Origin: Phallus indusiatus
Lineage: Eukaryota; Basidiomycota; Agaricomycetes; Phallales; Phallaceae
DNA length: 64,000 nt
NCBI GenBank assembly: GCA_027605045.1
Contig: JAQFWX010000014.1
Location: forward strand, 124,001 to 188,000
Reading direction: 5' to 3'
Of this stretch, positions 36,159 to 46,551 are shown piece after piece. The position numbers and the translations under genes were made by a program. Within the stretch, counting starts at the first letter, position 1, and every line of letters starts with the position of its first letter. A model generated the notes under the pieces. That model worked only from the letters and a program-made list of their open reading frames with translations, searched no databases and had not been told where the DNA came from.

Positions 36159-37978
36159 TTATGAAGAGCCAGTGATTCCTCCGGTTACGCCGGTGTTGGC
36201 AATACGGGCTGCAGCGTCGCTTTCTGTGTCGCAGGTGACGCTGGTTCCGGGCTTGTTGACAAGTGGGAGAGCGAAGCATTGAGTTCCACCTGCGCACTGG
36301 GTGATGGAGAATTGACCGCCGACGCACTAATTAATGATGCCAAGATTCAGAGGTCAATTGAGATCAGATGTGGGGGGTACAGATAACACGTACTTGAGCG
36401 AATCCGCCGTTGATGCATGCTTGTTGACCATCAGTGCAGGAAGAGCTAGCAGTGAGAGTGGCGAATTCGGCACTTGATTATAAGAACAAATTTCTAGTTA
36501 GAAGCAGTCGACAAAAAAAAGATTGGAAATGGTTTTTTACTTTAGTTTTTGAGCCTCTTGACCGTTTGAAAATTGGAAACCAGTGCTACCTGATGATGCA
36601 GCCGCAGGCGAAGTTGCGGGGGCAGCTGCGTTGTTGGAAGAGCCAGATGTTGAGGTCGAGGTCGAGGTCGAACCTGATCCTGAGCCTGATCCTGAAGACG
36701 ATGCGCCGCTGTCGGAAGCAGGAGCAGAGGCAGCACCGGATCCAGATCCTGTGATACCCCCTGTTGCTCCAGTTGCGGCAATACGGGCACTTGCGTCTGC
36801 TTGCGTGGTGCAGGTGATACTAGTACCGGCCTTGTTGACGAGAGGTAGTGCGAAGCATTGAGTACCAGTTCCACATGCTGTCAAAGTAAATTGACTGCCG
36901 ACACACTGAAGAAAAATCGTCAGTTTTCAAACGTGTGTATATAGATCATCTCTCCTGCTGACCTGAGCAAATTGTCCGTTCACGCAGGCTTGAGATCCTG
37001 CAGTGCATGAAGAGCTGGATGTTAATTGCGCAAATCCGGCGCTGAGAAGATGAGCGTGTTAGATCAATTGGCTCGGATACATTAGGATGAATTGAATAGC
37101 TTACTTTTGTTGTTGGGCTTGTTGACCGTTGGAAAACTGGAAACCGCTGCTAGATCCGCTGGATGGAGTTGAAGCAGCAGGGGTAGAGGCAGCAGGGGAA
37201 GACGAGCTCGATCCACCTTGCTGGGGTGGAGGGAAGCTGGTATCACCTGGCGCACTGGAGGAGCTGGAATCCGGGCTGGAGGAGCTAGAATCCGGGCTAG
37301 ATGAGCTGAAAGACATCAGGATACATTAACTGATGAAGGATTTGGCAAATAGGTTTACTCGAAAACTTACCTGGTAGATGCACCAGAACCGGAGGAGGAA
37401 GAAGACGAGGCCGCTGGAGTACCGGGGCTAGACACCAAAGAGGAGAGTTGAACACCATCGGGAATTGGGCCTGATGTATGAGCGGGACAAGAGCCAGGTG
37501 GGTTCACAGGGGCGGAGAGACCGAACGGAATAGTACCCGCACCGCCAGGAGCTTGACCGTTCGTGAACTGATTTTCATTATCACCCTGGAATTGGCATTG
37601 GAACAAGCCGTTCAATTCTGAATTGGCTGGAGCATGCTGGCAGTAGACGACAGCTAGACTATTGGGCGAGTTACGAGGTTGTTGAACAAAGATCTGAGCG
37701 GCTGTTATCATGGCCTGACTATTGAGGCTCTTGGCGAGGTTGACCATGATGTCGCCGGAGTCTTGTTGTGCACAGGCATCGGCAGCGGCAAGAAGGGTAC
37801 TGGAAGCATTCACTGCAATGGCGTTGCATTGTGCTCCTCCGTTTGCAGCATCGCAAGCGTTCTCCCAGTTCTGGACGCTATCGATGATAGTTTGGGCGAT
37901 CCGCTTGTTAAGCACGGGAACTGCGGAAACCGAGGCGATAGTCAAAGCGAGAGAAACAAAAACGTTGGACAATTGCAT
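36159..37978 (-). CDS. Secreted protein with two CBM19-like modules and Ser-rich linkers
   Basis: The start at 37,978 gives a clear signal peptide (MQLSNVFVSLALTIASVSA) followed by a Lys-Arg site. An N-terminal domain of about 170 residues has paired cysteines (NACDAANGGAQCNAIA; CQFQGDNENQF). A Ser/Pro/Gly linker follows. Then come two copies of a module that begins GFQFSNGQ, runs through an Ala-rich helix and SCT...QACVNGQFAQC, and ends GTQCFALPLVNK with ITCTT or VTCDT. The last residues are GITGSS and the stop is at 36,159-36,161. The cysteine pattern resembles carbohydrate-binding module 19 (chitin-binding) proteins of mushrooms. Exons include 37,371-37,978, 37,105-37,305 and 36,963-37,041; each module is split at the same place (after the residues FAQ). 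It probably acts in the cell wall or outside. No enzyme domain is visible. Confidence 0.85.
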
Positions 37979-38646
37979 CGTCGTTAAAATAAAGAAAGAT
38001 TGATTGGGTTTGGAGAAGAGTAATGGAAGAGTCAAAAGCACCAGGCTTTTAGAGTTGGAAGGAGACGATGAAGAGAGAAAAAGAGAAGAGGGAGGAGAGA
38101 GGTGGAGAGAGATGGCCGGCGATGTGGTTGTTTATATATCATTTGCTGAAAAGTATATAATGTATATTGGTATCCTTGGAGAGCCTTGGAGCTGAGCGGA
38201 AACTGCCGAATGAACCGAACGGGAACAATGAATTCGAACCAAGAAAACAATCACGTGGTTCAATTGATGGCCGCTATTCACAACTTTTCTTGAATAATTG
38301 GTGCTACTGACTTATTGTCCTCTTGTTCCTTTTGTTCACCGCGTATTCGTTAATTTGGCTCCAAAGGAAGTCGCTAAAATCGAACTCAAGCGCAACTGAA
38401 CTAAAGCTGAGCTGGATTATTATTGTTCAAGGACAAAAGTGGAGTTGCAAAGCGCCAGCGCTCATCAGCTTTTATTCTTCAATTGAGATTTCTCATGAAA
38501 AGCTATGTATATGGGTGATGTCTGTAGCGTTCTTTATAATTAAATTGGCTGCGTACTTGATTCAGGAGAATAGGTTTACAACCATCAAGAGAAACGCGAC
38601 GCAATCAACAAACAACAATGCACATGGTTATTCATTTCATATCAAT
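37979..38646. other. Promoter and intergenic region of the secreted protein gene
   Basis: The first 100 bases on the minus strand are C/T-rich (leader). Read on the minus strand, a TATATAAA-type element lies at about 38,129-38,140, some 150 bases before the ATG. The rest is featureless. Confidence 0.4.
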
Positions 38647-40192
38647 TTAGTAGGATGAAATAGCCACTTTATTATACGCGCACGATAATAGTGTTAATAG
38701 ATCTTTCCGCTGTGCCAGATCTAGCCGAGATGTCCGAGTGTTGCTCGCCTCTGTGAGCGATTGATGTATCCATATCAACCTATTCCCCTTTCTTTCTTTC
38801 GCAACTTGCGTAGCCTCCTCCCGAATCTTCCGAATTTCATCCGAAACCTTGAGACCAGGGAACATGAATAACATTATCGTACGCAGTCAAGGCATGTACG
38901 AATTTGAAAGAGTGTAAGCACCGTTATCACTGACCCATTCATTTTGAGCCAAGAGAGTTTGGACATCTTGTGAATTGTTGCGTCAATGGCCAACTCTTTT
39001 TCCCTGGAACGAATGAAAATGTTGCCTTCTTTAAGGGAGAATCTGGTTCTCCGAGTTAATCAAGAACAGTTCCTCGTTGCAGGTTCCTCTGATGAGCCTG
39101 AGCGCGACGGTGTGCAAAAGTGTCCTGAGCAAGGAATGCGGTGATGGCCCGCAGCTGAGCGCTGAGTCGTTGATACGAGTTCGCATTCAAATAAGAATTT
39201 GATCTTGTACGCAGCGGGAAGGTGCGAATTTTTATTTCATCTTCAGCATAAGGTTCTGCGATTCTTTCTACCGCAGTCTGCCGAGGCTTTAACCAATGCA
39301 CAAAAGGTTTCGCTAGTTGGGATGCGGTGTTGGGTCCCCAGTGGTAAAAGAGTCCTTGTCAATGATCCTTGGAAATGACGCACAGTGCAATCTTCCACGC
39401 GCGACACACCAGACTCGCAGCAACGAGTTCTTTCCGCCAATTTTTGGAGGAGCCGACATCTCGCTTTAGAATGGAGAAAATCTCATATAGAATTTCAGGG
39501 GGTGGTTGAGTAAATAAAGGACGTTTGTCGGAAGGCGGTAAGATTCGAAATCCGTAGGTCGGCAGACCTATCAACGCAGGGAACCGACATTGCATCCTGG
39601 ATGGAAAACGGTATTTGAAAGATCGCCGTAATCCTACGTGCTCTGTGGTCAGGAGGAAAATGCACGATGGTGAATCAACCGTTGTATTTTTCGCGGAGTC
39701 GTATAAGATCCTGTGAGTATCGGGGACTTGTACAGGCTCTGAGGTAGTCGTCGATGTTTCCGTACCCGTAAACATCACATTTGCGGCTGTCGATTCTTTG
39801 TCACTCAAGTCGACGAGTTCGAAGATGAGAGTGTAGAGGGGTAAATCGGTATTATGACCACTGAACACTTCGTCTTTGTCTTCGTAATACTCGTTGTCGT
39901 CTTCCTCTTCCTCGTAAAGCGGGGGACGGGCTTGGATTTCCTGTTTTAGTACATTAATCAAAACATATGTATTCAAGTATTTCGCAATTGTGTTTACCGC
40001 ATTTGCGAAACCATCATCAAAACTAATCTTTTTCGCCAAGACAACAACGCGAACTCCAGAATAGTAAATCTCTGCGCCTTTTTCGAGAGTGCAGTGGATA
40101 GTAAAAGGCGATGGGTTATTAAGCGTCGTTCTAGGACCTTTGTATTTATAGTAGAAGATTGAGCATGGTGAGGGTTCTAAGGCGTCCTGCAT
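38647..40192 (-). pseudogene. F-box family copy A, internally deleted
   Basis: Begins MQDALEPSPCSIFYYKYKG with a 195-base first exon (39,998-40,192) and a 57-base intron (39,941-39,997), exactly like copies B and D. It keeps the N-terminal region (YYSGVRVVVLAKK) and the F-box (QPPPEILYEIFSIL, then LVCRAW, about 39,405-39,510). A stop then falls at 39,359. Beyond it, in the same frame, homology resumes at TASQLAKPFVHW, so roughly 110-125 residues present in B and D are missing. Further on come a frameshift near 39,120, a stretch matching AIDATIH-MSKLS (about 38,950-39,000), and the tail PGLKVSDEIRK (about 38,820-38,855) after another missing block of about 35 residues. A truncated F-box protein of about 258 residues could still be made after intron removal. 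Confidence 0.8.
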
Positions 40193-40782
40193 CTTGGGAG
40201 GGAAGCTAACGAAGAGTATGGCGAGGGAATAGCCGATTCTCCATTTTCAAACTGGTGCCTGGATGATATAATATATGATGCCGCAGTGTGGTCTCACTTT
40301 TGTGAGACCGTGATTGTATCTAGTACTGTATCCAGACAAACATCATGCATCATGCATCGTATGTGGCGACGGTCGTACCAGGAGGAGACTGGATCCGACA
40401 ATTGTTCCGTTCATGAATTAAGGTGGTAGCATGGGAACACCACAAGGTGATAATTTACACCTTACTTGAGTCAATAATTCCTTTCGTTATAACTCTTGGA
40501 AGTTTATATGTGGAAGTTGCTTCCGTTGAGTTGACTTGGAGTTGAAACACAGCGGACCGCTCGGGGGTTTGATCTAAACTTTGGGGGGAAACCCGAGACG
40601 ACACCGCAACCTATGCCTTCTCAAGATGCTTATAAAGCTGAAGAGCAACCGAATCCAAAGCAAAAAATCATGCGGTGTTTAATGTCGGATAAGATGGTTA
40701 CGTTACTATATGGAGATTAGTACATACGTAGGTCTTGTCGCTGTCCCAGATGGACCGCGGAAGGTCCTGGGTTTGTACATCT
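40193..40782. other. Spacer between F-box copies A and B
   Basis: Upstream of copy A. It holds the inverted repeat at 40,290-40,309. The sequence around GCCGCAGTGTGGTCTCAC resembles the 5' flank of copy B (about 42,645-42,665), so the duplication included promoter DNA. Confidence 0.5.
40290..40309. repeat. Perfect 8-base inverted repeat with 4-base loop
   Basis: GGTCTCAC, TTTT, GTGAGACC. It lies about 100 bases upstream of copy A. In the matching flank of copy B only the left arm is recognisable. Confidence 0.8.
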
Positions 40783-42580
40783 CTATGCCAGTGACAATTG
40801 TGTCGGAATCGGCACTATTATCTTCCTTTCTTCACACAATTTCATCACCTCCTGAACCAAGCTATTAGGAATCGTCAAACCCGGGACATGCACAGTTTTC
40901 CACTTCGTCGTACGCAACGCTATCACAAAAGCGTGCGGGTCGATTAGCGTAGGATCGTTAAATTTTATGCACGGATGTCGACTAGGCTCTACCACAGGTT
41001 CGAATTTTAACAGAGTAAGAACTGTCGCCACTGGGCCATCGACTTCGAGGTAGGAGAGTTTCGGCATTATGTGGATTGTCGCGTCAATGGCAGGCTCGTC
41101 TGTTTTTGAACGGATGAACACGGAGGATGTAAGTACAAGGTTTGTTATATTCGGCCCGAATTCAAGAAGCCAAGACGTGAGTTCCTTGTTGTTGATACCT
41201 CTGATCGACCTGAGCATGACGGAGCGCAAAGTGTCCTGAGAGGATGCGGTGATGGCCCTAAGCTGAGCCATAGATACAAATCCATTCCAAAATGTAATTT
41301 GAATTAGAGAGCACCGGGCAGGTGCAAATTCATTCTCATCATTAGTCTGGGGTTCTCCAAACCTATGTATTGTAGCCTGTCGAAGTTTTGGCCAATGCGC
41401 GAAACATTTGGTTAGTTGTGTTGCATTGAGTGCTGTGGCAGAATCATTATCATTGCCTGTGGGAGACTGAGTAAAATATCCAAGCTCGGTCATTTTGCAC
41501 AATGCGTCAACGAACTCCTCGGCCAGCAAGTCGCTGACGCGTCCCATCGTTAGGCTTCTAATATTAAAAGCGGTCTTCAGTATCGCCAGCACGCTGTCCC
41601 CAAAAACCGCGGCAGGATCCGAGGTGATGGTTCGATCTATGAAGCGCATCGATGAGAGATATCTGATATATCTTCCACGTTCAGGGTTATCTCCAAGCAC
41701 GGTCGCAAGCTTTTCAACTCGAATATTGTTTTGCTCGTGTCTCTCGAAGTCTTCATAAATGAAGCGCAGCGCAACCTTCCACCATATACGACAAACCAGA
41801 CTCACGGCAATGAGTCCTTTTCGCCAATTTTCGTAGATGCTATAATCGCGTGCCAAAACGGAGAAGATGTTATATAGAATTTCTAAGGGTGGTTGAATAA
41901 ATACAGGACGTTGTTTAGAGGGTGGTAGGATTCGAAATCCATGTGTCGGCAGGCCTATTATCCGAGTCAGCACAGGGGAACGACACTCCAGAGGTCTGAG
42001 TCTGGAACGATAGGGCTTAAAGCTGCGTGGCAGTTTTAGGTGCTGTGTTGAAAGGAGAACAGTGCAAGACGGTGAATGCGCCGTGGTGCGTCTTGCATAG
42101 TCATATAATATCCTGTGAGTACTGGGGATCTTCACGGGTTCCGAGCTGGTCATCGATGTTGTTGCACCCGTAAATTTAATCTCTGCAGCAAGTGATCTAA
42201 GCTCGCTTAGGTCAACGAGCTCGAAGATGAAGGTGTAAAGGGGTAAACTGGTATCAGATGGGAAATGATCATTGCAAGCTACATTTTTCACTGTATCTTT
42301 TTCAAGGAGCGGGGGTCGTATTTGGATTTCCTGTTGAGATACCTTGGTCAAGAAAAAGTGTATTTTGGGGTTATACTCAGCTCACCGCTTCCGTGAATTC
42401 GTTATCAAATCCAATTCTTCTCACCAGCACAACGACACGAACACCGGAATAATATGCTTCTGCGCCCCTTTCGAGGGTGCAGTGAATGAGACAGGGAGGA
42501 AGGGAATCGACATATGTTGGAGAACCTTTGTATTCATAATGGTGAATGGAGCATGGCGAGGGTAATGAGACGTCGACCAT
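40783..42580 (-). CDS. F-box protein, family copy B, intact (580 aa)
   Basis: Exon 1 is 42,386-42,580 (65 codons) and exon 2 is 40,783-42,330 (515 codons plus stop), with a 55-base intron (GTGAGC...CAACAG). Start MVDVSLPSPCSIHHY. The N-terminal 170 residues carry the family signature YYSGVRVVVL and a region FIFELVDLS. The F-box follows at about residues 210-255 (QPPLEILYNIFSVL, LVCRIWWKVAL). It should bind Skp1 and bring targets to an SCF ubiquitin ligase. The remaining about 320 residues form an LRR-like scaffold without clear repeats (FAHWPKLRQATIHRFGEP; ELTSWLLEFGPNITNLVL; AIDATIHIMPKLSYLEVDG; DPHAFVIALRTTKWKTVHV) and end PTQLSLA. The upstream in-frame ATG at 42,664 is less likely because copies A and D start at the equivalent of 42,580. 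The target is unknown. Confidence 0.88.
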
Positions 42581-42663
42581 TTTTGAAATAGAGGAGAGTA
42601 GAGATAGACGTGTTACCAAAGGAAGGCCGATAGCTTGGCGCCTAATACCGCGGTGTGATCTCA

Positions 42664-43640
42664 CTCTAGTTCAAGATTGTCGAGTGTTTTCGCGTTGTCG
42701 TCGGGCCTTCTTACTATGAATTCTGATCCCAGAAGAGTCGTTTTCACTACCTGTCCGCCAGTATGTGACAAAGTAGGTAGTAGATGGGCATCTTGTGAGC
42801 TGATTGCGCCATTCTGATAAGCCCATGATGCGAAGTAGCCCACGAAAGAAATGGTCAAAATATTCTAGTTTGGTCATCTGGTAGAGTATTTTGACAAATT
42901 TCTCGCTCGCGATGGGACCCAGACCAGCGAGAATTGAATTTATGAAGCCGTTCGGCGAAAAATCTAGTATATCCCCCCTACTCGGAATTATCCTCGAATA
43001 CCGCTGCAAAATCATTGTGAATATACTTTTTCTCGAAACTAAAGTCTGGGCTGATCACCATATCAGGTGTGCCCGACTCGCAGATTAATGAACATTTTTG
43101 CCGCCACCCTACGCAGCAGAGAAATGGTATACGTAATCCCTGGAGTCGATTGAGGAAAGAAAGTGCGTCTTTGAGCGAGATGAGACCCAAAGTCTATACA
43201 TCGGTAGCCCTATTGACCGGTGCTACATATGGGCTGCAGCTTCGGGCCAGCCGTTGACAATTTTGTACTTGTAAATCTAGTTGTTGTAGCAGAGGATCGG
43301 TGGTCCCGTTAACAAAAGAGCTCGGAGAATAGAGAACAGAAGGATAGGCCGGTAATAAATGGGAGATTCGTCTCTGATTCGATGAAGTCTTTCTCCGCCT
43401 CGTAAAACGGGGAATACACTTGTATCTCCTGTTAGAAGTTCAACTAGTCCCAAAACATTCAGAATGCTTTTCACAAATGTACTCACAACTTCTACGACAA
43501 ATTGTCATTAAATCCAAGCTTACTGCTTTGCAGGCATCACGATGCGAACACCGGAATCTGGCGGTTGGCCCTTGTTTGTAAGAGAGTATTGGGATAATGA
43601 GGCGCTTTGAGTCGATACCAGGAAATAAAGCATTATTTGA
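42664..43640 (-). pseudogene. F-box family copy C, worn relic
   Basis: Recognisable only by comparison with B and D. From the 5' side on the minus strand: SLTNKGQPPDSGVRIVMPAK followed by a stop (equivalent of the signature YYSGVRVVVLAKK, about 43,530-43,600); an intron-like piece; EAEKDFIESETNLPF (as in copy D, about 43,365-43,410); IGLPMYR (about 43,195-43,215); a scrambled F-box region; and SRGDILDFS plus KFVKILYQMTKLEYF (about 42,850-42,975). Multiple stops and frame changes are present and the 3' third is missing. It lies directly against the 5' end of copy B, so it is an old tandem duplicate. Confidence 0.7.
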
Positions 43641-43943
43641 AGTTGATCAAAGATAGGGCCGTACGAAAACAACGGCTACTAGTATGTATACGGGAATAGC
43701 TGTTTTTCCAAAAATTTGCCACCGCAGCGCGTCCGCGACTCCGACGCGCGCCTGAGCGTGACATCACGATGGTCGGCTATCAAATAGTTTTTTCTTAGAC
43801 ATTGCTTAGACATACGTATTCGTGATTCCATGCGTTTTGTCTTTACTTCAAATACACCTGATATCTCCCCAAACAGGCTCCTTCTAGGCTTGTCCCGAAT
43901 CTCTCCAGTAAACTATGTACAAGAAACTACAGAGACTAACGTT

Positions 43944-44100
43944 ACGTTACGCGTTACGCATTGTGACTACTGTCACTCACCAGAGCTACCCCGCGCAAAC
44001 CCCACGCACGCACAGCATTTCGAAAACGAAAATCTTTCCTGAGTGTCACTAATTACTACGTTCCAGAACGAGCCTTATAGTAATAGTCATCGTCGTTCAT
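43944..44100. repeat. Direct repeat R1 (pairs with 49,427-49,560)
   Basis: Shares with R2 the ordered blocks GCGTTACGCA, TGTGACT, CTGTCAC, CACCAGA, CACGCACGCACA and AAAACGAAAAT. It then continues into a weaker match ending the small ORF on the minus strand. Roughly 70-150 bases, about 5.4 kb apart, same orientation. Confidence 0.55.
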
Positions 44101-44283
44101 GTCTTCGTGGTCGATGGTAAGTTGGTAACCACTGAAACTCCCCGGAGATGTCCCCTCCCCCTGCACATCCTCCAACGAGCCCAGCCCCTTAATCATACTC
44201 TTCAACGACATAGCCCGTTCAACTCGACCTGAGTCATCATCGATACATAATCTCCCCTCCCTCTGCACTGTGACCTCCACCAT
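44056..44283 (-). CDS. Small acidic ORF, 75 codons, unassigned
   Basis: Starts MVEVTVQREGRLCIDDDSGR and ends DHEDMNDDDYYYKARSGT. It is soluble, acidic at the C-terminus, with no low complexity. The last 25 codons have a related stretch at 49,500-49,570 (GLGFTGRDDMDDYTG, minus strand), so this sequence was duplicated together with the adjacent R repeat. It could be an intact small gene or the remaining exon of a longer one. Function unknown. Confidence 0.3.
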   Translation of the reverse strand: MVEVTVQREGRLCIDDDSGRVERAMSLKSMIKGLGSLEDVQGEGTSPGSFSGYQLTIDHEDMNDDDYYYKARSGT

Positions 44284-46551
44284 TCGACGACTTCACCTAA
44301 TCCCGCCACCCAATCTTACACTTTTTGGAGCACCAGAATGATCATATTGTCGAGGTCAGGTGTTCAAAAAGGAGCTTCGTGATTAGGGTTGGGGTTAATC
44401 GAGGCAGTTTGAACACTGGAGACGCGCATCACAACAATAAGAACGCCAGTCCCAATTTCATTGAACAGATTTCTCCGCTGATGGAAGTGGGGGTTACAGC
44501 AGCCTCTGATGAAGGTACATTCGCTATCTCACGCTCCTACCTCATCTTAAAGTCTAACGTACTTGATGAAATTCTTCTGCATAATCTCTGAACGGGACTT
44601 CGACGCGACGTTGCAGGTAACACCGCGCCTAAGCTCACCGAGGATCTCCATCAGGTCTCAGGGTTCTGCAGGGCCCAATAGTGAATGTTTGAACAACTCC
44701 ATCCAGTACTTCTTGAACCATGATTTACTTCTTGTCTTTCGGTCTCGCCTGTTCTCCAACTGTTCCCCATGATGAATCGCAAAAGAATACCGGTATTTTC
44801 GACATACAGGATAAAGGAAAGAACTAATTCGCTCTATAACCAGTACTTGATATCGAAACGTCGAACGAAAATGGAGATGTTGGTGCAATCAAGTTGAATC
44901 TCCGTCCTTCAGGATATTGGGTAAGGCGGGTGAGATCTCGTTTTATGTTGTAGTTGCATCGACTTATCAATGTAAAAAGTCTTAGATGTACGACTGGTCT
45001 ATGTAACTTCGTAGATTTGAAATCCATATCCGACCCTTTTCTACATCCCGCAGGTCAAGTTACTGCCGAAAAAATGCAGATAGTTAATCAAGACTACCTG
45101 AGTGCAACAAGCTCGAAATTGAGCTCGCATAGTCAAGCCCGATCCATTATCTGTGTGGTACACCGTGAGTGTTGGTGCTTCGTTCATGTCGGAAGCGCTT
45201 GAATGAACGAGATCGGCGTTATTGGCTTCATCTTTGACAAGAGAGAGTTGAACAATTGTAAACCGGGCGCATCCTAGACACAAATATCTCGACGTAAGCA
45301 TTCTTAGTACATAGGTGTACTCCGGAAGAAACCGGTGGGTATGGCGTAGAGTCACTGAACTTGAAGTCGGTAGTTGTGAACCAAGAGTAGGGATGCTGCT
45401 GACTGCGAGTATCAATGTTAGCCGGAGAGGGTCATTTATGAGTGGCAAAAATATCTACGGTTGACTCGAGTACGAAGATAAAGAGGATGAGAGAGACTCA
45501 ACGTCGACGGAACTTTATGCGCATGACGCTGCAACCTGAGGCGTACGCGTCGCGCGATAGATGAATATGAAAATTACCTTATGTCTGCTGTCGTGACTAC
45601 AACCAATGGGCAACGCCTTTTGCATCCAACATTTTCCGGATCCCGTTGCCAGCGGAAGGTAAGTATTCGTTCATCTACCTTTCTTATCAATTTCTTATAT
45701 TACTATCGGTTTATAACATGAGTGAGAGGACACTGTTTCGGTGATTCCCAGCATTATGTTGGAAAACAACAACACTTGTATGACGACTTATGGGGTAAAA
45801 GGGGAAATCCGTGAACGGAACTTCGGTAGACACTGACAGACAACGCTTGTTGGATGTGTTTTCAATCTAGATAAAAACAATACTTCGTAACGACGAATAA
45901 TCGGTAAGGATCATATCTGTTCGAAATAACGATGATAGAAATGTGCTGAAAAAGTTGATTTTGCTAGGTATAATGTCGGCACCTCAGGCTTAGCCAACCG
46001 TTCATTAAATTCTCATCAGTGTTGTGGTAGAACAGAGCTGAGCCCTTGTGAGCTTAATTTAGATATTGATAGTCCGGACTGGACAACCATCATCATCATC
46101 CGTCAATCGTGAGGAACCTGCGAATTATTGACTGAGTCCTTCAAATGCATCAAGGGCTACTGAATTCCTACCTCAGTCAAACTCACCAATCCAGTCATTG
46201 ATTATGAAGCTCAGCATCTTATTCTTCGGGAGCTGCTTAGTAGGGCGCTCTGTTATTGCTTAGAAAGTACGTTTACAAACACTCTTGACTCAGGCGAGCG
46301 ATAGGATATTCGAGACTCCCAACCTTGATTGAGCTGAGTGTAGACAGTTGAAGAGGCACATATGTTGTTGATAAATAACGACTATTTACAGTCATGCGGT
46401 CACGACTAACAAGAGTAATTTGGACAACCGTTTTTGCCTTGGTTCGGTTATCCAGGAACCTTAAAAGCACACGCTGGTCCGCCTTATACTTGGCCCACAA
46501 TCCCAGCCCGAGAGCTACTCATCTTCACGTTCCTGCACTGCCGACTTGAAA

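Larger units (their letters stand above)
43641..46551. other. Spacer with one small ORF and a repeat copy
   Basis: About 2.9 kb between relic C and the membrane protein gene. It contains repeat copy R1 and the ORF at 44,056-44,283. Further right are protein-like scraps on both strands (for example 44,850-44,930 + and 45,041-45,448 -) that I could not join or name. Probably decayed genes. Confidence 0.4.

Noticed and set aside
36434..36861. Plus-strand ORFs opposite the CBM19-like gene
   Set aside because: They are antisense shadows of Ser/Gly/Thr repeats in the real minus-strand gene.
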